NCBI GenBank assembly: GCA_017744515.1
Contig: JAGIBF010000088.1
Span: 1 to 34,774 of the forward strand
DNA length: 34,774 nucleotides
From: Niastella sp.
GTDB lineage: Bacteria > Bacteroidota > Bacteroidia > Chitinophagales > Chitinophagaceae
Reading direction: 5' to 3'
The position numbers were made by a program, and so were the translations under genes. Below, piece after piece: positions 8,326 to 16,513 of this stretch (positions are counted from its first letter, which is position 1; each line of letters opens with the position of its first letter). The notes beneath the pieces were generated by a model. That model was not told where the DNA came from, did no database searches, and worked only from the letters and a program-made list of their open reading frames with translations.

Positions 8326-10680
8326 ATGTTTTCAAGTTATGTCAAGGTCGCCTGGCGAAACATCACCAGGAACAAGGTCTATTCTTTGATCAACATAACG
8401 GGGCTGGCGCTTGGCATGGCTGGCGCCATTCTGTTGTTGCTGAATATCCAGCATGGATTCAGTGTTGATCAATTTCACGAGCATAAATCAAATCTTTACA
8501 CGACTTACAACCGTGGCAATGTAAACGGACAACTACTTTGCTGGAATGCAACCGCTCCTCCCCTGGCGCCTGCTATGGAACAGGAACTGCCCGAAATAAA
8601 GCATACAGCGCGATTAATGGGTTCCAACCGGCTGCTGCGCTACGCGGACAGTAAAATAAATGCGCAGGGCAATTTCGTGGACCCCGCCTTCCTGTCGATG
8701 TTTAGTTTTCCCCTGGCGCAAGGCAACGCCGCCACCGTACTGCACGATGCCAACAGCATTGTGCTTACTCAACAACTGGCCACTAAACTGTTCGGCAAAG
8801 AAGATCCACTCAATAAAACTGTCTCCACTCCTACCGGCGACAACTTCCTCGTTACGGGCATACTAAAAGACCTGCCTGCCAATACCCGGTTCAAGTTTGA
8901 ATATTTACTGTCTTACCAATACTTATATACTAATGGCCGGAACCCGGGCGACTGGAAAAACCAGAACTCCAACACTTTTGTAGAATTAGTTGCGGGTGCA
9001 AACATCGATGCGCTGAATAAAAAGATCGCCGGTATCGGCGCCCGCAACAACAGCTTGTTGAAAGACCAGCAAATTTTTCTCTACTCATTTACCGAAGAGA
9101 ACCTCCGGGGCAGGTTTGTGAATGGCAAACCTGACGGCGGACAAATAGACAATCTTCGTATGCTGGGCGTCCTTGCAGGCATCATCCTGCTCATTGCCTG
9201 TATCAATTTTATGAACCTGAGCACCGCCCGCAGCGAGAAAAGGGCAAAGGAAGTAGGTGTGCGCAAGGTGATAGGCGCCGGCCGTCAATCGCTGATCCTG
9301 CAATTTATTGGAGAATCGGTACTAATGGCTGTGTTGTCGGGCATCCTTGCTTTCGTACTGGTGGAAATGGCTATACCGCTCTTCAATGTATTGATCAATA
9401 CAAAATTGAGTATTCCCTATGCATCGCCTGCTTTCTGGGCCATGGCGCCCGGCTTTGTATTGTTCACGGGTTTGCTGGCGGGTAGTTACCCAGCCCTGTA
9501 TCTTTCGTCCTTCAAACCTATCCGGGTACTCAAAGGTGTTCTGAAAAACACCCATACGCTCGTTACTCCCAGGAAAGCGCTGGTGGTGCTGCAATTCGTG
9601 TTCTCCATTATCCTGATCAATTTCACGATCATCTTCCAAAAACAGATCCTCCATGGCCTTAACCGGGAGACCGGTTTCGTAAAGGAGAACCTGGTGTTTC
9701 AACAAATGACTGATGACGTGCGTAAGAACTATACAGCTATCAAAAATGAATTGATCAACTCGGGAACGGCTTCTTCCATCTGTGCCTCGAATACAGCGGT
9801 TACCAATATCCGCTATGAAGAGTCTGGTTTGAAATGGGCGGGTATGGACCCTAACCTGAATACCGCCTTTGTGCTGGTATATGAAGGAGGGGATTTTATA
9901 CGCACCAATGGGCTGACCTTGCTGGCAGGGAGGGATATCGACCTCGACCGCTATGCGGGCGACACGCTTTCCTGCCTGGTGAATGAAGCCAGCCTGCAGG
10001 TGCTTGGCTTCAAAGAGCCCATTGGTCAGGTTATTATAGATGAAGACAAACGCTGGAAGATCGTGGGTGTGGTAAAAGATTTCCTGATCGGTGATCCCGG
10101 CGAGGCCAGCAAACAGGTGCTTATTAAAGGGGGCCGGGGTGATGGCGACCTGAGCATCCGGTTGAGCGACAGCAAAGGGACCTTGCAGGCGGCACAGCAA
10201 GCAGAGGCTATCATCAAAAAATACAATCCCAATTTCATCACTGACATCCGCTTTGCGGATGATGTGTGGCAATCGAAATTCAAGCAGACGCGCAATACCG
10301 GTTTGCTGATCAATACTTTTGCATTCCTTGCCATCTTTGTTTCCTGCATGGGGCTGCTCGGCCTGGCCACCTATATGGCAGAGAACCGCACCAAAGAGAT
10401 CGGCATCCGCAAGGTTCTTGGCGCCAGTGTGGCTGGCATCACGGCACTGCTGGCCAGCAGCTTTGTACGGCTGATCCTGATCGCCATTGTTATCGCTTCG
10501 CCGCTGTCATGGTTGCTTATGAATAACTTCCTGCAAAAGTTCTCTTATCGAACTACTTTGAATGTATGGGTGCTGTTACTTGCGGGAGCTTCGGCAATAG
10601 CAATTGCTTTGCTGACGATTGCTTTTCAAACTGTCCGCGCAGCTATGGCCAACCCGGTGAAGAGTTTGAGGGCGGAATAA
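8326..10680 (+). CDS. ABC transporter permease, FtsX/MacB type (second copy)
   Basis: This is a second permease of 784 residues with the same layout as the first. The opening is FSSYVKVAWRNITRNKVYSL plus a helix, then a periplasmic domain, an FtsX core with AKEVGVRKVIGAG, a second periplasmic domain, and a last core with TKEIGIRKVLGAS. The two are clearly paralogous but well diverged. The ATG at 8326 is chosen over the ATG at 8284 because it gives the family's standard N-terminus; the extra 14 residues have no counterpart in the first copy. It closes the export operon, about 150 bp after the TolC-like gene, and is followed by a strong hairpin. Confidence 0.87.
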   Translation: MFSSYVKVAWRNITRNKVYSLINITGLALGMAGAILLLLNIQHGFSVDQFHEHKSNLYTTYNRGNVNGQLLCWNATAPPLAPAMEQELPEIKHTARLMGSNRLLRYADSKINAQGNFVDPAFLSMFSFPLAQGNAATVLHDANSIVLTQQLATKLFGKEDPLNKTVSTPTGDNFLVTGILKDLPANTRFKFEYLLSYQYLYTNGRNPGDWKNQNSNTFVELVAGANIDALNKKIAGIGARNNSLLKDQQIFLYSFTEENLRGRFVNGKPDGGQIDNLRMLGVLAGIILLIACINFMNLSTARSEKRAKEVGVRKVIGAGRQSLILQFIGESVLMAVLSGILAFVLVEMAIPLFNVLINTKLSIPYASPAFWAMAPGFVLFTGLLAGSYPALYLSSFKPIRVLKGVLKNTHTLVTPRKALVVLQFVFSIILINFTIIFQKQILHGLNRETGFVKENLVFQQMTDDVRKNYTAIKNELINSGTASSICASNTAVTNIRYEESGLKWAGMDPNLNTAFVLVYEGGDFIRTNGLTLLAGRDIDLDRYAGDTLSCLVNEASLQVLGFKEPIGQVIIDEDKRWKIVGVVKDFLIGDPGEASKQVLIKGGRGDGDLSIRLSDSKGTLQAAQQAEAIIKKYNPNFITDIRFADDVWQSKFKQTRNTGLLINTFAFLAIFVSCMGLLGLATYMAENRTKEIGIRKVLGASVAGITALLASSFVRLILIAIVIASPLSWLLMNNFLQKFSYRTTLNVWVLLLAGASAIAIALLTIAFQTVRAAMANPVKSLRAE

Positions 10681-10721
10681 GTCTGGACCATGATTTATTG
10701 GATTTTGAGGATTTGATGGAT
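10681..10721 (+). repeat. gtctg-accatgat dispersed repeat, copy 2
   Basis: It starts at the base after the permease stop codon with gtctggaccatgat and continues with ggat-type words, matching copy 1 at 8175-8216 at most positions. No stem is evident, so it is not itself a terminator. Confidence 0.65.
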
Positions 10722-10757
10722 ATAAAGGGCTTGGTAAGATACAGCTTACCGTGTAAG

Positions 10758-10800
10758 AGAAAAGGGTGAGCCGCCTTTGGAAGGCGACTCACCCTTTTCT
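10758..10800. terminator. Strong bidirectional hairpin between convergent operons
   Basis: Arms of 20 bp (10758-10777 and 10781-10800) pair with a single C/A mismatch around the three-base loop tgg. The arms begin agaaaaggg and end cccttttct, so either strand gives a G/C-rich stem flanked by A and T runs. The core gtgagccgcc/ggcgactcac is shared with the hairpin at 33643-33697, including the mismatch. Confidence 0.8.
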
Positions 10801-10824
10801 TTGTTATATGTTCGTAGCTTGTCT

Positions 10825-13800
10825 TTACAGCTTTATCAGCTTCACTAATTTCCTTCTCCTACCCTGCACCGCTTCGAGGGTGTAGTATCCTTTGGGGTAA
10901 CTACTGCCTAACGTGATCCTTGAACCGGCAGGCAGGTTGTCTCTTGTTTCTACCAACCGGCCCACCTGGTCGAATACACGGATGCGTATACGTCCGGTCG
11001 ATTCGGTTTGCGGCAGTGATACCGTAAACTCATTATAGGTAGGTATCGGCGCTACCACTACATTGAATTCTCCGGCAGCGCTATCGACCGGTATTTTATT
11101 GCTGGTTTCCGTGCCATCCTGCGCAATCGTGATCAATTGCTCGTCGATCAGGCCATTACAGTTATCATCGCGGCCATTCTTCACTTCCGGCGCGCCGGGA
11201 TATATCTTCGGATCATAGTCGTGACAATCGCCGCCAACCAACACATAACCTGCCAGCGGAATAGCCGATTGCCTTGTGCCTTCGTTGCGGCCATATCCAT
11301 CCCTGTCCACATCCGGATAATACGTGAGCATCGGCAGGCCTTCATCTACCTGGCCGTTACAGTTGTCATCACGTCCGTTGGCCAGCTCAGGAGCGCCCGG
11401 ATAGATGGTGGCATCAAAGTCTGCACAGTCACCATTCACCAGCACATATCCCGTCAATGGTATAGCTGATAACTTAGAGTTCTCATTGCGGCCGAAACCG
11501 TCCCGGTCTACGTCCATGTAGTAACGCTTCATTGGTAATCCTTCATCTACTTCGCCGTTACAGTTGTCATCACGGCCGTTGGCCAGTTCAGGTGCGCCCG
11601 GATAAATAGTGGCGTCGAAGTCGGCACAGTCGCCATTTACCAACACATAGCCTGTTAATGGAATGGCTGACAGTTTAGAGTTCTCGTTGCGGCCAAATCC
11701 GTCACGGTCAACGTCCATGTAGTAGCGTTTCATGGGTAATCCTTCATCCACTTCGCCGTTACAGTTGTCATCACGGCCATTGGCCAGTTCAGGAGCACCA
11801 GGATAAATGGTTGCATCGAAGTCGGCACAATCACCACCCAGCAGCACCCAGCCGGGAATTGGCTTATCGGACAACCTGGAGCCTTCAGGGCGGCCATAAC
11901 CATCTTTGTCCACATCCATGTAATAGCGTTGCACGCCACAACCTTCGTCTACCTGTCCGTCGCAATCATTGTCCACGCCATCACACACTTCAGCAGCACC
12001 GGGATAAATAGCCGCATTGTTATCATTACAATCCGTACTGTTCACTACATAGCCAGCAGGCACATTGCAGGTAGTACCTTGTTTGGGGTTATTCAGCGCA
12101 CCGAAGCCGTCTCCGTCTGCATCTCTATAATAGGTGACGATAAATCCTTCATCTACCTCACCATCACAATCATTGTCTACGCCATCGCACACTTCTTCGG
12201 TGCAATCGTTGGTGATCTTAATGGTAGCTTCCGCCACTTTCTTCATGGCTTCCGCATTGCCGGTATTGTCGGTAGCCAGCACATAGAAGCTATATGTGCT
12301 GCCCTGTGTACCGGAATAAGTAATTGTTGTATCAGCAGAAGCCTGTTGTACGGCTTTATAAGCGCCGCCATTCTCAGACACATATAGTACATAATCGCGG
12401 ATGCCTGAACCGCCTGCATCATCCTGACCATCCCAGCTTACTTTAAAGTCGGGCACTTTGCTGGTAGCCGGTAATGCTTTCACTTTACTCACCGGCGGCA
12501 AGGCATCGATCGTATTGAAGATAACCGGTGTTTCGATGGCCTCATTCACATCGAATACAATGCTTGCTTTGGCATGAATGCTGTCGCCCGTTTGTGTATG
12601 ACTGGCAGCCCGGATCGTATAGGTAACAAAGCCTTCGCCTTTGCCTGTAGAATCATTGATGGGCAGGAAGCCCAGCATCGCATCAGCAGGCGGCAGGCCC
12701 GTAGCCGGGTCTTTGGATTCGAATATCCAGAATACTTCTTTCTTGTTTACGTCAATACCTGCCGTAACATCTACTACCACGCCCAGCGAATCCATCAGGT
12801 TCAGGCGTGTAGCATAATAGGTCTTATCAGCAGGCACAGAGAAGGTCATATTCGCAAAACCAAAGTCGCCCAGGCGCAAAGAATACAGGTTTACATTCTT
12901 GTCGACAGGGTGATTGATCTTCACCACCTGTGCCGGTGCGGTAGCAAACTCAGGATCGTTCTCAAAGCGCACCATGTAAGGGTGTACTTTTGATTTGGCA
13001 ATCATCTTGCCGGGTCCGTAGCCTTCAGGCCCCACAATATCGTTGGGGTCGCGGGAACATACAATGGGAATGAAAGTTACTTTGCCACCCTTTGTTTTTT
13101 TACAGCCTGTCTTTTTATCGGTCACTGTCACCGAGTAATAACCGGAACCGCTCACCGTCAACATACCACCGGGCCAGCTGTATTCATAATCACCCGAACC
13201 CTCGGTTGCCATGGCTACCAGCGTGATCGATGGCCGTTCATCTTCACAGAATTGTACAGAACCAAAGCCAGATACCTGCACTTTCAAACCACCGTCTTCC
13301 ATCTCAAAGTCTTTCGGGAATTCACATTCTGTATCTTTCTTGCGCACTACAGCGGTATGTTTTCCGGCGCCCAGCTTCTTAAATACATTGGAAGCCTGGA
13401 AAGGAGAGCCATCCACGCTGTATGTAAAAGGTCCTTCTTCACCGCTTACATGGATCGTGGCTGTACCATCTTTTTTGCCACAGGAAGAGGGGCGTGTAGT
13501 CTCTACTTCTATTTCAAGGTCCACCAGTTTGAACTCATGGATATTGTCTTTCTTAGCGGCATTGGGCAATACCCAACTTCCATCGAGGAGGCGTTTATCT
13601 ACCTGTTCGCCCGACCGGGGGCTTTTATCGGTAAAGCCTTGCAGCGCATTATCGTTCATATCATGCCCGTCGATCTCCAGCTTGTGTGGCCCCTCGGGGC
13701 CATCTTTCGTTAATTCTGCCGGTATCTCGAATTCAAATGTCTTTCCGTCGGACCCTCCTGATGATGATTGTTGTTTATAACCCAGTGCAGGCACTTCTAC

Positions 13801-15432
13801 TGTGACATCTTTCATCTCTTCACTCATCGTGATCTTGATCTTGATAACGCCGCAGGCTTTCTTGTCGTTCTTTTCTTCCTGCAATATCAGCTGATCGGCG
13901 CCGGCGTTCCAGTTCCAGGTAGCCTTGTATTTAAAAGCTCCCCCTTCAATTTGCACAATTTTGGCATAGGGGCGGAAATTATCGACCCTGAATTCTTTGT
14001 ACTTGATGGGCGCCTGGGAAATCAGGTCTTTCAACACAATACCTACCCGGTATTTTGCATCGGCAAACTTAGCTTCGTCGATACATCTTGCCAGCTGATA
14101 ACCGTAGGTATAACCATTGGGTTCCGACACTGTTTCCCGGGCATCGGTTGCAAAATGTTCGTTATCGTCGATCTCAGCGATCAGCCCTCCCTCTCCTTTC
14201 GTATTCGTGACCATGTAAGAGAACCATTGATCCCAGGCGTATCCTTCCGGTGTATTAGTGGGTTTCTTACTCTTTGAGTCTTCCCGGAAATCCATGATCT
14301 TAGATACAAATGCAGTATTGGGATTATCCGCATCCGATTGATAAAATATTTTTGAGTCGAATATCACATAAGGTTTTGCAGCTGTTTTAACAGCTTGCTT
14401 CCAGGCGCCTTTCTCATTTTTTTGGATGAAATAGCCTACATAACCGGGACTGGTATAGGGCGCATCCGATGATTGCATGTCTACAGCCTCTACTACAATG
14501 TCGACACCGTTGTGTACTTTCTCCGGCTCAAAGTACTTGATCTCGCCCGGTGTTTTCAGGAAGCTGATGTCTCTTCCATCATCATTCACATCGAGCACCA
14601 TCGGCGGGGACATTTGCGGATCTCTGTGTGCAGGGGCATTAAAGAATGTAAAAGGATTTTGCGTACTGGCAAAAGGATCAACGAGGTTATTGAAATAACC
14701 AAAATGGGTATGTGAAGACATGATGGTCCATGTGCCGCTATGTATGGTGCCCAGTACCTGGCCCACCTCTACCGAGTGATCTTTTTTCACATCGGGATGG
14801 ATGGATTGCAGGTGGTTAAACTCATATGCATGGAAGACACCATTGATCGATACGACAACGACAACGCCGATATCGCTACCCTGGCCGTCGGCAACGGCCA
14901 CCAGGCCGCCCGCAGGCGCTCTTACGACTTCACCATGCGTGTTGGACTCTCCATTCATATCTACTCCTTCGTGAAAATATTTATCGCCGCCGGCCTTGAT
15001 CGCTTCGCCAAACCCGTTCAACACTTCGAGGCTTTCGTCGGTGGTGCTACCGGGCTTGAGTACGGGCCATTTTTTGGAGAACCCATTCCCTTTCTCATTG
15101 GAAGGGGCGCTCCACACGCCTCCTACATTTTCCCGGAGCTGGTAATAATATGTTTTCGATTCGCTCAAACCACCATCTGTGAACCGGGTAATTGCTCCCA
15201 TGTTGACCCAGTTGCTCCAGGGCCCGTTCCCTTCCCTGCGACGAACCTCCGTTTCAATAGCACCAGGGGAGTTGGTCCATATCACCTCCATCGCTGCTTT
15301 TCCGATATGGGGCATCGTAGCTTTCAACTCGAATACCGGTGGCGGCGCCTGTGCCTGCATCGGCAGGCTGCTGATCATGGCGCCCATGATCAGCAGGCAG
15401 CTCATCAACCGAAGGCGTATAATATGTTTCAT
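10825..15432 (-). CDS. Large secreted M23 metallopeptidase-like protein with SprB, FN3 and MopE-type repeats and a type IX sorting domain
   Basis: This surface or secreted protein has 1535 residues. A signal peptide (to about 29) and an Ig/FN3-like part are followed by an M23/LytM-type domain (about 140-255) with both zinc motifs present, HEGVD (near 156) and SHTHFGY (near 240). A SprB-like domain lies at about 636-715. A DPNDIVGPEGYG-type domain known from large adhesins follows at about 797-980, then FN3 (about 987-1078). Six acidic MopE-type motifs (DGVDNDCDGEVDEG, GRDDNCNGEVDEG) alternate with five DxDxDGxG loops at about 1077-1434, which suggests Ca or Cu binding. The C-terminal 75 residues form a type A T9SS sorting domain ending in RKLVKLIKL. 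It is the last gene of a three-gene operon. Peptidoglycan or protein cleavage at the surface is an inference. Confidence 0.85.
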   Translation of the reverse strand: MKHIIRLRLMSCLLIMGAMISSLPMQAQAPPPVFELKATMPHIGKAAMEVIWTNSPGAIETEVRRREGNGPWSNWVNMGAITRFTDGGLSESKTYYYQLRENVGGVWSAPSNEKGNGFSKKWPVLKPGSTTDESLEVLNGFGEAIKAGGDKYFHEGVDMNGESNTHGEVVRAPAGGLVAVADGQGSDIGVVVVVSINGVFHAYEFNHLQSIHPDVKKDHSVEVGQVLGTIHSGTWTIMSSHTHFGYFNNLVDPFASTQNPFTFFNAPAHRDPQMSPPMVLDVNDDGRDISFLKTPGEIKYFEPEKVHNGVDIVVEAVDMQSSDAPYTSPGYVGYFIQKNEKGAWKQAVKTAAKPYVIFDSKIFYQSDADNPNTAFVSKIMDFREDSKSKKPTNTPEGYAWDQWFSYMVTNTKGEGGLIAEIDDNEHFATDARETVSEPNGYTYGYQLARCIDEAKFADAKYRVGIVLKDLISQAPIKYKEFRVDNFRPYAKIVQIEGGAFKYKATWNWNAGADQLILQEEKNDKKACGVIKIKITMSEEMKDVTVEVPALGYKQQSSSGGSDGKTFEFEIPAELTKDGPEGPHKLEIDGHDMNDNALQGFTDKSPRSGEQVDKRLLDGSWVLPNAAKKDNIHEFKLVDLEIEVETTRPSSCGKKDGTATIHVSGEEGPFTYSVDGSPFQASNVFKKLGAGKHTAVVRKKDTECEFPKDFEMEDGGLKVQVSGFGSVQFCEDERPSITLVAMATEGSGDYEYSWPGGMLTVSGSGYYSVTVTDKKTGCKKTKGGKVTFIPIVCSRDPNDIVGPEGYGPGKMIAKSKVHPYMVRFENDPEFATAPAQVVKINHPVDKNVNLYSLRLGDFGFANMTFSVPADKTYYATRLNLMDSLGVVVDVTAGIDVNKKEVFWIFESKDPATGLPPADAMLGFLPINDSTGKGEGFVTYTIRAASHTQTGDSIHAKASIVFDVNEAIETPVIFNTIDALPPVSKVKALPATSKVPDFKVSWDGQDDAGGSGIRDYVLYVSENGGAYKAVQQASADTTITYSGTQGSTYSFYVLATDNTGNAEAMKKVAEATIKITNDCTEEVCDGVDNDCDGEVDEGFIVTYYRDADGDGFGALNNPKQGTTCNVPAGYVVNSTDCNDNNAAIYPGAAEVCDGVDNDCDGQVDEGCGVQRYYMDVDKDGYGRPEGSRLSDKPIPGWVLLGGDCADFDATIYPGAPELANGRDDNCNGEVDEGLPMKRYYMDVDRDGFGRNENSKLSAIPLTGYVLVNGDCADFDATIYPGAPELANGRDDNCNGEVDEGLPMKRYYMDVDRDGFGRNENSKLSAIPLTGYVLVNGDCADFDATIYPGAPELANGRDDNCNGQVDEGLPMLTYYPDVDRDGYGRNEGTRQSAIPLAGYVLVGGDCHDYDPKIYPGAPEVKNGRDDNCNGLIDEQLITIAQDGTETSNKIPVDSAAGEFNVVVAPIPTYNEFTVSLPQTESTGRIRIRVFDQVGRLVETRDNLPAGSRITLGSSYPKGYYTLEAVQGRRRKLVKLIKL
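11339..11941 (-). repeat. 201-bp coding tandem repeats, three units
   Basis: Units begin at 11339, 11540 and 11741 and encode the 67-residue MopE plus DxDxDGxG module; a fourth, more diverged unit starts at 11942 and a fifth near 12146. The first two units encode the same residues except one Glu/Gln, yet differ at about 29 of 201 bases. Confidence 0.9.
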
Positions 15433-15451
15433 ATATCAGAATTGTATTGTG

Positions 15452-16480
15452 TTATTTCAACCTTACTGTTACTACCTCACTTTCTGTGCTGAGTTGTATG
15501 TTTCCATCTTTGCCGATCTCCAGTTGCCGGTAAGGCTGCAGGTATCCTTTATCCGCAAATTCACCTTGCGATAACAGCGCGCCGGTGCGAGCATCGTATG
15601 CCTGCAGGCTTACCTGTTGTTTAGAAGGGCTCAAGGAAAGTGTGAAGAATATATCTGCTGAAGGATGGGCGATCACCGGGTTCCGGCCAACGGTTACGCC
15701 GGGCAATGCGCCCGCCTGTATTTGCCTGAAGCCAGCACTCATATCATATGTTATCCAGGCCTGGTTGGTAGTAACGACCATTTTTTTAGAGGAAAGGAAA
15801 GCAACTCCCGAAGCACTGCTGTGGAGTGTATGCAACAACCTACCTGTAGCATCATACACCAGTAATTTACTGGTGTACTCTTCCGGGACGAATATGGATA
15901 CTGCTATGTATTGATGATCGGGCGCGATGAATATTTCCGTAGGCCAGGAACCAGGCAGATTGGCACTCCAACGTTTATTACCGTTCAGGTCATATAGCGA
16001 AAGTGTATAATCGGGCTGTCCTTCTTTAGCAGTATTACCTGCAAAAGCCATCGAACCGTTATCCGCTACTGCCGCCACATAAGGTTTTTTGCCCAGCAAT
16101 CCCAGCGATTTGATGAGGGTGCCGCCGGCATTGTAAACGCCTGCATACGCAAAGGGCGCCGAATGCCTGAAAGCGGAATCTCCATAGACCCATATCCTGC
16201 CGCCTGCCGTTGCCAGATCTATGCGGCTCAGGGCCGGTACTATGGCCTTCATGCCTTTACCCTCAACGCGGTATACTCTTTTTCCTGCACTGGTATCGGG
16301 CTTTACCCTTACCACATTGCTGCCTGTGTTGATCGCCATCCTGCCAGCTTCGCCACTCGCCATTGGCTGCCGGCTGATGATCTCAAAACCTGCCACCGGC
16401 TTTACCTGGGCCATCGACTGCATGGCTGTCAGCATAAGCCCGCAGCAAACAATAACCCTGGTTATAAGAATCGTTTTCAT
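15452..16480 (-). CDS. Secreted beta-propeller-like protein of unknown function
   Basis: The 342-residue protein has a signal peptide ending near residue 25 (SMAQ). The rest is made of short beta-strand segments with repeating YDxxG or YDA-type turns (LSLYDLNGNKRWSANL, LLVYDATGRLLHTLHS, LQAYDARTGALLSQGE), as in PQQ-like or WD40-like propellers. No catalytic motif was seen. It lies 33 bp after the CARDB gene and 19 bp before the M23 gene on the same strand, so it is almost certainly translated from the same transcript. A structural or ligand-binding partner of the two large surface proteins is a reasonable guess only. Confidence 0.75.
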   Translation of the reverse strand: MKTILITRVIVCCGLMLTAMQSMAQVKPVAGFEIISRQPMASGEAGRMAINTGSNVVRVKPDTSAGKRVYRVEGKGMKAIVPALSRIDLATAGGRIWVYGDSAFRHSAPFAYAGVYNAGGTLIKSLGLLGKKPYVAAVADNGSMAFAGNTAKEGQPDYTLSLYDLNGNKRWSANLPGSWPTEIFIAPDHQYIAVSIFVPEEYTSKLLVYDATGRLLHTLHSSASGVAFLSSKKMVVTTNQAWITYDMSAGFRQIQAGALPGVTVGRNPVIAHPSADIFFTLSLSPSKQQVSLQAYDARTGALLSQGEFADKGYLQPYRQLEIGKDGNIQLSTESEVVTVRLK

Positions 16481-16513
16481 TACTGATCTTTTATTGAATG
16501 ATGTTTTGATTGT

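Noticed and set aside
9322..10272. Minus-strand ORF of 316 codons
   Set aside because: Shadow of the second permease, whose motifs are clear on the plus strand.
11339..12200. CRISPR-like periodic repeats
   Set aside because: The 201-204-bp period is an in-frame coding repeat of MopE-type modules, not short repeats with spacers.
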